The notes beneath the pieces are model-generated. The model worked only from the letters and a program-made list of their open reading frames with translations. It was not told where the DNA came from and made no database searches. From Hemerocallis citrina (taxonomy: Eukaryota > Streptophyta > Magnoliopsida > Asparagales > Asphodelaceae), in NCBI GenBank assembly GCA_017893485.1, contig CM030360.1:147479249-147543248 (forward strand): 64,000 nucleotides of DNA. The letters run 5' to 3'. Position numbers and translations under genes: made by a program. Positions within the stretch are counted from its first letter, which is position 1. Each line of letters begins with the position of its first letter. Positions 56,128 through 64,000 of the stretch are shown here, one piece after another.

Positions 56128-57346
56128 GTGAGTGTGTTGTTTGTGAGGGGAAGTGATTGAGATGGGCGGCGGCAAGGTTCTGAGAGTGTTGTGGGTGGAG
56201 GAGTCGATTAGAGTTTGGTATTTGTGAGATGTGATGGGAGAATGTTGATGTGCAGCACGGTAGTGGGGATTGGGCCTGAGACGGGGTCCCCCATGAGGTG
56301 CGCCCACTTGGTGCAGCACATTTATGGGGCTTGGGCCCGCAGACGGGACCCCCCCGATGAGGTGAGTTGAGTGGAATTGTAGAATTGGAGGTGTTAGGAA
56401 TTTTTGGTTGTCAGTGTGTAAGTCACACCCTGAACTCGGCCTCCTTTAATCAACTGCCACAGGCTTCGAGATAGCACTGCCACTATGCCCTCATCAGTGA
56501 ACCTGAAATCTACAATGTCCATCACCCGCAGGGGCGAGAGGGGAAGGTGATGCTTCAGTTAGTTGTGATTTGTTATGGTTTTTTGCGTGAGAGGGGAAGG
56601 TGATGCTTCAGTTAGTTGTGATTTGTTATGGTTTTTTGCGTGAGAGAAAGGGTGAGAGAGTGAGAAAGTGAAGAGGTTGTTTCTCACTACTCTATGCAGG
56701 TGTTTATTGATTTGTGAGAAATCACTTGAGAGAGCAAAAGCGTGAGAGAGGTGAAGGTATCCTGTTCACGACTCTCCTTTGACTGTGCACGTGGTTAGGG
56801 TGAGTGAGAGTTTTGCTTGGTGAGAAATTGCTTGAGAGAGCTAAAGCGTGAGAGGGGTGAATGTATCCTCTCCACGACTCTCTTTTTGGTTGTGACTTTG
56901 ACTGGGCCGAATGTGAGAGCTTCTTGGAGAGTTAATGAGAGTTGGGGAGGAAAAGGATGGGAGTGGCGAATTTATAAATCCCGCGTAATTCGCTTCAGGT
57001 GGGTGTCGCGTGTCGGGGAGGCAGTGCACGAAGCTTATTTGACGTACATACAATTAGGTGGTTATTGCTTTGTGACTGGGCCCATGATGGGGTCCAGTAC
57101 AATATTGGTGGAGGTCGATGGATCGATCTAGCCGACTGAGGGTTGCTGTTTTCTTTTTGGTTTTGTCGGCTCACCCTCTAAGGGTGTTGGAGTGGGCTCT
57201 AATTGTATGTATTGTTCATTTTGCTTCATGTTCTATTTTTCTGCTTGTAGTTTGTAATTTGGCCCAGTACGCTGGATTTGTTTGGTTAATTTCACATTAA
57301 TGAAACAGGGTGGCCATACTCCACCTTTTCTTCAAAAAAAAAAAAA
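56128..57346 (+). mobile_element. LINE 3' end with poly(A), right part of the insert in copia
   Basis: The last 40 bp, TTAATGAAACAGGGTGGCC then CCACC and an A13 run (57334-57346), match the 3' end of the full-length LINE at 43136. Upstream are a perfect 53 bp tandem duplication (56536-56641) and two near copies of a GAGAAAT..CTTGAGAGAGC..AAGCGTGAGAG block about 104 bp apart (56717 and 56821). No RT motif occurs, so this is a 5'-truncated or internally deleted LINE, or another sequence that acquired a LINE tail. Confidence 0.6.
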
Positions 57347-57400
57347 CTTGAGGGGGAGTTTTGAAATATAGTAAGTGCTATTGTGAATATTCTGTTTCCT
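57347..57400 (+). repeat. Copia polypurine tract and proximal half of the split 3' LTR, inverted
   Basis: CTTGAGGGGGAGT (polypurine tract) is followed by TTTTGAAATATAGTAAGTG and onward to CTGTTTCCT, the first 42 bp of the LTR. It lies in plus orientation although the adjoining pol is on the minus strand, and it stops at the same hairpin where the other half ends. Confidence 0.82.
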
Positions 57401-60400
57401 AAGTTGGTGCATAGATATTGAACATGCCCAAATTGTCAACAAATTTCATGAAGAGCCGACTCGAAACTGTCATGGTCAGGATATCTGCGAGCTGATCTTC
57501 TGACTTCATTTTAGATATCTCAATGAATTTCTCATCCAATTTCTCCATGATGAAGAATCTATTCACCTCTACATGTTTCGTCCTATCATGTTGAACTGAA
57601 TTGGCGGCAATATCACATGCTGCTTGACTGTCATAATACACCTTCATAGGTTCATTCAGATCACAGCCTAAGTCCTGCAACAAGAGTTTCAGCCATAAAG
57701 CTTCCGTTATACTTAGAGCTACTCCGCGATACTCAGCCTCTGCACTAGAGCGTGCAACAACATTTTGCTTCTTGCTTCTCCATGTAACTAGATTTCCTCC
57801 AATAAAGGTGAAGTATCCTGAAGTGGAGTGCCTATCAATTATAGATCATGCTCAATCAGCATCAGTATATGCCTCAACCTTCAAATGACCATGTTTCGCA
57901 AATAGGACCCCTTTTCTGGGAGCAGACTTAATATATCTCAGAATTCTTATCACTGTATCCATGTAATGTTCCTGAGGTGCATGCATAAACTGACTTACTA
58001 CACTTAAAGCATATGATAAATCTGGCCGTGTATGCACAAGATACATCAGTCGTCCAATCAATCTCTGATATCTTTCCTTATCACAAGGCACATGATCATA
58101 TTCGTTGCAAAGTTTCAGTCCTTCTTCTAACAGTGTACCAATTGGGTGATAAACAGACATTCCAGTTTCCTTCAATAAATCAAGAGCATACTTTATTTGA
58201 GACAAAAATATCCCCTTTCTTGAGCGAGAAACTTCAATACCAAGAAAGTATCTCAAAGAGCCAAGATCTTTCATTTCGAACTCTTGTGACAAGTAGTTCT
58301 TTAATGCCTTCCTCTCCTAAGGATCATCTCCAGTTACTATCATATCATCTACATAAATAATGAGAGCAGTAATTTTACCTTCTTTCCTTTTTAGGAACAG
58401 AGTATGATCTGAATTACTCTTATAGTATCCGAATTTCCTCATTGATTTTGTAAATCTCCCAAACCAAGCTCTTGGCGACTGCTTAAGTCCTTACAATGCT
58501 TTGTTCAAATGACATATTTTATTGCTGTGTTGGACTGATCTGTTTGACCCTGGTGGAAGATCCATATAAACCTCTTCTGTCAATTCACCATGCAAATATG
58601 CATTCTTCACATCAAATTGCTCCAACGGCCAGTCAAGATTTGCAGCAAGTGACAGTAGGACTCGAACAGTATTGAATTTTACCACAGGTGCGAATGTATC
58701 TTCATAATCAATCCCATACGTTTGAGTGTACCCTTTGGCAACCAGCCTTGCTTTGTATCGCTCTATTGAACCATCAGACTTATACTTCATTGTATAAATC
58801 CATCTGCATCCTACGGGCTTCTTCCATGTTGGCAGCTCGACTATCTCCCAAATCTCATTCTTTTTCAAGGACTTCATCTCCTCATCCATAGCTGCTTTCC
58901 ACCTTGATCAGTAAGGGCTTCCTACACACTGATAGGAATAGATACAATAGATAATTGATTTACAAATGACTTATTTGATTTCGACAAGCGGTGAGTGGAT
59001 ATATAATTACTCATGGGATATTTGACGTTACTAGTGGGATCAGGTTCATAAGTGGGTTTTGGGATACCTCTATTAGTACGGTGCGAGAGTTCTCTTCTAT
59101 GAGCTTCGGACAACAATGACGATTGGTTTTGGGGTTCTGACGGTTCACTCTCACTGAAATTCGGTAGTGGTTGCAATTCTTCAAGAGGGTCTTCTTTCCT
59201 TGGTTGCAATTCTTCATATGGGTCTTCCTCCCTTGCTAGGGCTTCATTCAAGTGTTCACCATTATTTGTATCCAGCTGTTCGTTCTGACTGGTAATTACT
59301 TCATCATATCCAAGAGTCTGAACTTCACTAACCCCTTTATCATATCCAAGAGTCTGAACTTCACTTCGGTACTCCCCTTGAAGTTCAGTCGTAGAAGAAG
59401 GAAAATACATCTCATCTTCATGGAACGCATCTATAGTCACAAAAATCCTTTGAGTTGGTGGGTGATATCACCGATACCCTTTCTTATTCTGTGCATATCC
59501 CACGAAAACACAGAAGACAGCTTCGAGGAGTTAACTTATTACATTCATGTTGATGAAGATGAACAAATGCAACACACCCAAACACACGAGGTGACAAGTT
59601 GATGACTTTTGGTGCATTCATAGCTTTAGTTAATGCTTGAAATGGTGTAAGGAAGTTTAGGATACTAGAGGGAACTCGGTTGTTAAGTATGCAGCAGAAG
59701 CAAGGGCTTCCCCCAATAAATGAGTGGCATGGATAAGAAAAACACAGACCACCCCAAGCAAGTGTCTATTTTTTCTTTCTGCAACCCTATTTTGTTGAGG
59801 TGTATATGAGCATGTAGGTCTGGTGAACAATGCCATGTTCCACCAAATATTGTTGTAGATTCAAACTCAGGTACTCTTCGCCATTATCACTCCTAAGAAC
59901 TTGAATCTGTGATTTATACTGAATCATAACATGCTTGTGAAATTTCTAAAATAAGCCACTAACTTCACTTTTTGACTTGATCAAACAAATTCAGGTCATA
60001 CGAGTACAGTCATCAATAAATGTCACAAACCATTTGGCTCCTCCAAATGTAGTGGTTTTGGATGGGCCCCAAACATCAGAATGAATAATCATAAATAGAA
60101 GAGTGCTTCTACTTGGATTTGGAGGAAAGAGACACGGTGACCTTTTGCGAGTTTACACACATTACACCGAAAGACAGAAATATCCAACTTCAAAAATAAA
60201 CTTGGAAATAATTTCTTCAAATAACCAAAAGAAGTATGCCCTAGACGTCGATGCCATAGCCAAATATCTTATTTCTTGTTCTCATCTTCGGACCCTTCCA
60301 CACTTAGAGCTTGAGTCAACTTGCTTGAACTTTCAGATTCTAAATCTAGGTAATAGAGCTTCCCGTGTCTAACCCCTATAACCAATCGTCTTGCGGGCCG

Positions 60401-60900
60401 AATTTAAATACACAATGTGAAGGCCAAAACACTACAATACAATGTAAGGAGGTAGTTATTTGAGAAACATATAATAGGTTAAAATTCAAGGATGGCACAA
60501 CTAGGACAGTATCTGAGGTTAGGTTGTTTGTGAGAGGTATGATACCCTCGCCAGTAACAGTAGAAGGATCACCATTGGCAGTGGACACAGTTGATTTGGT
60601 GGATGGTTGAAAATTTGAACTTGTCTAGAACAAAATTCATATGGTCGGTAGCACCCGAATCAACTATCCATGCATTATTCATAACAGAGGTAGAAATATT
60701 AAATACCTTACCATCATTACCTGCAGCTGTAATTAATATAGAGGCGAGTCCAATTCTCTTCTCAGTTCCATTAGTTTGTCCCATGGTAGCAGCATAAGAA
60801 AAACAACGGATCTGATCTTTAGCAACCAATAGCAAACGACACAACTTGGCCAAGAACAGCTCCAAGTCTTTAACAAACAGCAAACGAATTTTTGATCTTT
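57401..60900 (-). pseudogene. Ty1/copia pol: protease, integrase, RT, RNase H, broken
   Basis: Minus-strand frames give AWIVDSGATDHM (protease, near 60650), VPSLNFNLLYVSQI, an integrase with FVTFIDDCTRMT and VLRSDNGEEYLS, then [64 protein letters not shown] (YVDD at 58344-58355), MKDLGSLRYFLGIEV and, in RNase H, RSSAEAEYRGVA, YDSQAACDIAANSVQHDRTK with HVEVNRFF. The integrase zinc-binding HHCC region is poorly preserved. Several stops and frameshifts interrupt it. It replicates through an RNA copy in cytoplasmic particles when intact; this copy cannot. It is clearly a different family from the element at 29459. Confidence 0.92.
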
Positions 60901-61008
60901 ATCACACTAGATCTTCAACATCAACAAACAACGGATCTGGATCGAACGGATCTGATCTGATCAGGCTTCGGGGTGATGGGTGGGAAGTCGAGGAGGGTAA
61001 GGAGGACG
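60901..61008 (-). other. Copia leader or deleted gag region, left part
   Basis: GATCTGATC-type repeats around 60915-60965 occur again in the right part near 62620-62665. No gag motif was seen. Confidence 0.4.
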
Positions 61009-61490
61009 TGTAACACCCCGTGTTAAAAATAAATAAATAAATAATATAAGTATATATATATATGATAATATAGGTTGAAAAAGTATGGTTTGATAAAAAG
61101 TATACTTGGCTGTATGGAATTAATGTTGAATTGTGATATGGTATGGATGGGGGGTCCCACGTGAGCAAATAGCAAGTGCATTGCCTTGCTTGTGCTGTCA
61201 ACTAAAAGGTTGACGTGGCATCTTGTGTGGGGGCCCACCTGGGGGAAAGGAATACAATGCTGTGTTGCTCTTTCTCTCAAGAGAGAGAACGGAAGGTAAG
61301 TAGATATATCCCATATCGAGAGTGTAATTGAATAAAATAATATTAAAATATAATAGCCTATGATCAAGAGTCACCTAATCGGTTAACCAACTTTTGAGAG
61401 ACAGCCTGTGGTAGGGCAGTTGTACTATATAGTATCTAATTTGTCTTATAAGTTGTATAAATTGTCTGAGCTAGGGGCAGGGGCATTACA
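61009..61490 (+). repeat. TRIM left LTR
   Basis: TGTAACACCCCGTG to GGGGCATTACA. Carries (AAAT)n, GGGGGGTCCCACGTGAGC, TGACGTGGC and GTGGGGGCCCAC. Confidence 0.88.
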
Positions 61491-61792
61491 AATGGTATCA
61501 AAGCCGACTTTCAACACCGAGTGTGGGGCATGTCTAGATAGTCTGTGGTGGATCTCCGTGGCTATAGACCTAGTCGGCGGTGGATCTCCGTGATTGTGGT
61601 TGCTTGTTATGATTAGTCTGATGGTGGACTCCGGGACTATATACCCAGTCAGCGGTGGATCTCCGTGACTGTAGTTGTCCAGGGAGGACGGATAGAAAAA
61701 GCAGATGCTCCACATTGGCTAGAAAGGAGATCCTGCACTAGATTGTGCATGCCCGTGCTCAGCAAGGATGCTAATTTCTGAAGGAGGGTGTC
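61491..61792 (+). repeat. TRIM interior with primer site, iterated motif and polypurine tract
   Basis: Primer site at 61491-61508. Four copies of a GTCGGCGGTGGATCTCCGTG-type motif lie at 61540-61675, followed by the conserved CAGATGCTCCACA..GATCCTGCA..GTGCTCAG end and the purine tract (61780-61792). No open frame. Confidence 0.82.
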
Positions 61793-62273
61793 TGTAACAC
61801 CCCGTGTTAAAAATAAATAAATAAATAAATAATATAAGTATATATATGATAATATAGGTTGAAAAAAGTATGGTTTGATAAAAAGTATACTTGGCTGTAT
61901 GGAATTAATGTTGAATTGTGATATGGTATGGATGGGGGGTCCCACGTGAGCAAACAGCAAGTGCATTGCCTTGCTTGTGCTGTCAACTAAAAGGTTGATG
62001 TGGCGTCTTGTGTGGGGGCCCACCCGAGGGAAGGAATACAATGCTGTGCTGCTCTTTCTCTCAAGAGAGAGAATGGAAGGTAAGTAGATATATCCCATAT
62101 CGAGAGTGTAATTGAATAAAATAATATTAAAATATAATAGTCTATGATCAAGAGTCACCTAATCGGTTAACCAACTTTTGAGAGGCAACCTGTGGTGGGC
62201 AGTTGTACTACATAGTATCTAACTTTTTTTATAAGTTGTATAAATTTTCTGAACTAGGGGCAGGGGCGTTAAA
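61793..62273 (+). repeat. TRIM right LTR
   Basis: TGTAACACCCCGTG to GGGCGTTAAA; the terminal ACA has become AAA. Confidence 0.85.
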
Positions 62274-62278
62274 GGGCG

Positions 62279-62701
62279 AGTGGTAAATTTGCGGGTGGAC
62301 GACGGGTAAGGAGGGTATGGAGGACGACAGGTGGACGATGAGGAGGCGGGGCACTGGAGCGCGACTGCAAGGGTCTACAAGTGGGATGGTGATCACTGTG
62401 AGCCGGCGATCGGGAGGGTGAGGGACAGCAGCAGTAGGACAAGGCAGGGCGACAACTGGCTTGCGGTGGATGCTCGACAGAATACGACGACGGGATGGCT
62501 GGAGTCGACAGTCGGCAGTTGGGCGACGAGGGTTGTGGGATCGGGGTTGACGAAGATCGGCGACGGGCTCGATGGTAGCGAGGATCGGGGTCGACGAGGA
62601 GGTTCGGGGATCGGGGTTTGGTCGGGATCGGATCAGGATGGAGGTGTCAGATCCGATGACCTCCTTCTCTTCTTTTTCTTCTTCTTCAACTAGCCTAGAT
62701 C
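62279..62701 (-). other. Copia leader or deleted gag region, right part
   Basis: GC-rich, with many GACGA/CGGGATCGG words. A plus-strand open frame here (62331-62693) has no recognised motif and probably is a shadow. Confidence 0.4.
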
Positions 62702-62720
62702 TGGTTAGGCTCTAATACCA
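62702..62720 (-). other. Copia primer-binding site
   Basis: Minus strand TGGTATTAGAGCCTAACCA directly after the LTR end, the tRNA-Met type site with one change in the TGGTATCAGAGC core. Confidence 0.82.
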
Positions 62721-62923
62721 TGTTAAAAAAAGATTTGGGGGAAAATAATTATTATTTCTTATTTATCTTTATTCTTTACTGTATACATCTATATATAAGG
62801 ATTACATTCTTGGAGGAGAAGAAAAGAGATTGAGAGAAGATTGAGGGGTGAGAGATTTGGGAAATCTGTTTCCTATAGATTAGGAAACAGAATATACACA
62901 ATAACACTTACTATATTTCAACA
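62721..62923 (-). repeat. Copia 5' LTR (203 bp), intact
   Basis: TGTTAAAAAA to TTTCAACA on the plus strand, followed by target duplication CCAAC. It contains the hairpin GTTTCCTA..TAGGAAAC (62868-62888) at which the 3' LTR is split. Confidence 0.87.
62786..62800 (-). promoter_or_regulatory. Probable TATA box of the copia LTR
   Basis: Minus strand CCTTATATATAGATG lies in the middle of the LTR, a typical position and sequence for the retrotransposon promoter. The same word is kept in the distal half of the other LTR near 51730. Confidence 0.55.
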
Positions 62924-63441
62924 CCAACTACCCCTTGTATAACGATCATGTAGGAAAATGTTCGGGTGTGAAAAACATGGTGGGCTCCTAATGGCCCACC
63001 ATGTTGTTGATGTTGTCTCACTGTTTGTTGTAGCTGCTTGCTTACTACTGTTTTGCTTTCTAGTCGTTGGCTCGACCATTGAAAATCGACCAACACCAAC
63101 CGAGTGGTAGCTATTTCTTTCCTTCTTTTACTTTAAATGAGTCATAATTGATTGGTTATTTGATTGTTGTAGACTTTTAAGGTTGTAGTTGTAGTCTTGT
63201 AGAGTTGTAGACTTATAGTATTGTAGAACGGTAGTACCCTAGAAGTTAGGGTTTCAAATTAATTGTTGCAAGTCTCAAGCTTGGGTTTCGTCGTTTTGAA
63301 TTAATGTTTTATTTCATATTTGTGTTTTTAGGGCTTAATTTGGTAGATTTGTGCTTAATTGAATATATTAGTATTTTTATAAGTTGAAATTTGATATATT
63401 AAAGCTTAATTAAAATTTTGGTTTATTCTTTCAGTTTTATC
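62924..63441. other. No recognisable gene; one hairpin
   Basis: A perfect 11 bp inverted repeat ACATGGTGGGC/GCCCACCATGT (62975-62985, 62994-63004) with an 8 bp loop, and a TTGTAGA-rich stretch near 63170-63235. Confidence 0.4.
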
Positions 63442-63609
63442 ATGCCTAGAAAGTATCTATCCGGAGCGTAAAAAAGAAAGAAGAAACAAGATGAACATAA
63501 ATTTATACAATCTTATACCTGGGCTTTTGATAAGTTTTTTATCAATAAACCTATAGATTATAATGAGTTTGCTTCAAGAAATGCGAGAAGAAGTCATACT
63601 TTATTATAA
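63442..63609 (+). pseudogene. N-terminus of a ZMYM1/TTF-type (hAT-derived) protein, broken
   Basis: ATG at 63442 gives MPRKYLSGA, a stop, then KRKKKQDEHKFIQSYTWAFD and KFFINK, ending at a second stop (63607-63609). The pattern M-P/x-K-Y-x-S-G-x-x-KRKKK followed after about fifteen residues by L/F-DKFF is the typical start of plant zinc-finger MYM1-like or TTF-type proteins, which derive from hAT transposases. A CTTTCAG splice-acceptor word lies just before (63428-63434). The later zinc finger and DUF4371/dimerisation domains are absent. Confidence 0.55.
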
Positions 63610-64000
63610 TAATAAAATGTTATATTTTTCCTTGAACAATATGCAATTTTATGTATATACTAGGTTTACCCGTGAACATGTGCCTACGGCACGTCTTCTG
63701 AACAATACAATATATGAAAAACAGTATAAACAATAAAATATATGCAACCCTATTTGACTAACAAATCACATAGGTCAACATTTATATGCAATACCATCTG
63801 GTTAGTGACTACACAATAAGTTATAAAAAAATTAGAATGTTGTAAAATAATTACATACTAAAACAATTAGGGGTGGTTTGGTTGGTTGTAAAAAAAATGA
63901 AGAGAGGGAAAAACACTGCAGCGAAAGCAACTCCTTGGATTTGATTTCTGAAAAGTAGCTTTGGTTGAATAAGGTTTACTGTAGCAATAATTAAATGTTA
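63610..64000. other. Unassigned; possible Helitron-type 3' end on the minus strand
   Basis: At 63657-63695, minus strand, GTGCCGTAGGCAC is followed about 20 bp later by AACCTAGT. This resembles a Helitron terminus, but the hairpin is further from CTAG than usual and no head was found. Confidence 0.3.

Larger units (their letters stand above)
61009..62273 (+). mobile_element. Complete TRIM with two well-matched LTRs
   Basis: LTRs of 482 and 481 bp (61009-61490 and 61793-62273) flank a 302 bp non-coding interior. The primer site AATGGTATCAAAGCC follows the first LTR, and the purine tract GAAGGAGGGTGTC precedes the second. Flanking 5-mers are GGACG (61004-61008) and GGGCG (62274-62278), one mismatch. 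The LTRs differ at roughly twenty positions or indels by eye, so it is younger than the other LTR elements here. It is inserted in the copia leader and so postdates that element. Confidence 0.87.
51661..62923 (-). mobile_element. Rearranged Ty1/copia element with CCAAC target duplications
   Basis: The outer LTR ends (GGTTGAAAAC at 51661 and TTTCAACA at 62923) are flanked by the same 5-mer CCAAC (51656-51660 and 62924-62928), so this is one insertion. The 5' LTR is at the right, followed by primer site, a leader containing a TRIM, protease, integrase, RT and RNase H on the minus strand. The 3' LTR is split: its distal half is at 51661-51812 (minus), its proximal half with polypurine tract is at 57347-57400 in the opposite orientation. 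Between them a plus-strand copy of the RNase H tail, a LINE-tailed insert and a solo LTR are found. Gag was not recognised and appears deleted. Confidence 0.82.

Noticed and set aside
62331..62693. 120-codon plus-strand open frame as a gene
   Set aside because: It lies between a TRIM and the copia primer site on the antisense strand, with repetitive GACGA/GGGATCGG composition and no motif.

Overview
This 64 kb window looks like intergenic heterochromatin from a flowering plant, probably a eudicot. It is AT-rich and contains no intact host gene. Almost every recognisable stretch is a transposable element: Ty1/copia, long-LTR elements of probable Ty3/gypsy origin, TRIM and gag-only LTR elements, L1-type LINEs, CACTA, hAT, Helitron and a tRNA-derived SINE. 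The species cannot be named from the sequence alone. No rRNA, functional tRNA, CRISPR or bacterial gene was seen.

Layout. 1-4223: the 3' end of an LTR element followed by long LTR sequence. 4224-11858: one decayed minus-strand LINE split by three later insertions (solo LTR 5279-9460, GGGTC-rich DNA element 9549-10064, solo LTR 10336-10963). 12265-13038: Helitron ends. 13488-16311: a non-autonomous LTR element with only a gag remnant. 16867-17964: copia pol fragment (minus). 17965-20943: a tandem TRIM array sharing LTRs and ending in a 300 bp AT palindrome. 20944-29458: a CACTA element with a broken TNP2-type transposase (minus) between arrays of a 245 bp repeat; only its right terminus survives. 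29459-33455: a copia gag-pol pseudogene with a 3' LTR (plus). 34476-36329: a hAT MITE, then a Helitron-bounded segment with a broken first exon of a proline-rich RRM gene. 37954-38196: a SINE. 38586-43118: a GRF-zinc-finger gene remnant, cut by a solo LTR whose removal restores the reading frame. 43136-50426: a full-length but decayed LINE with 17 bp target duplications. 51661-62923: a copia element with matching CCAAC target duplications, whose 3' LTR is split by an inversion and which carries a LINE-tailed insert, a solo LTR and a TRIM. The right end holds the start of a hAT/ZMYM1-like gene with a stop codon.

The elements are related across the window. A short-LTR TRIM family (17965, 61009) shares its LTR head with the long LTR at 1263, and shares an iterated GTCGGGCGGTGGATTCCGGGA-like motif in its interior. 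Two long LTRs (39324-42575 and 52463-56127) belong to one family. The nesting order can be read from target duplications. All pol, transposase and captured genes carry stops or frameshifts, so nothing here looks autonomous. The non-coding elements that need only cis signals (TRIM, SINE) have the best-preserved structure.
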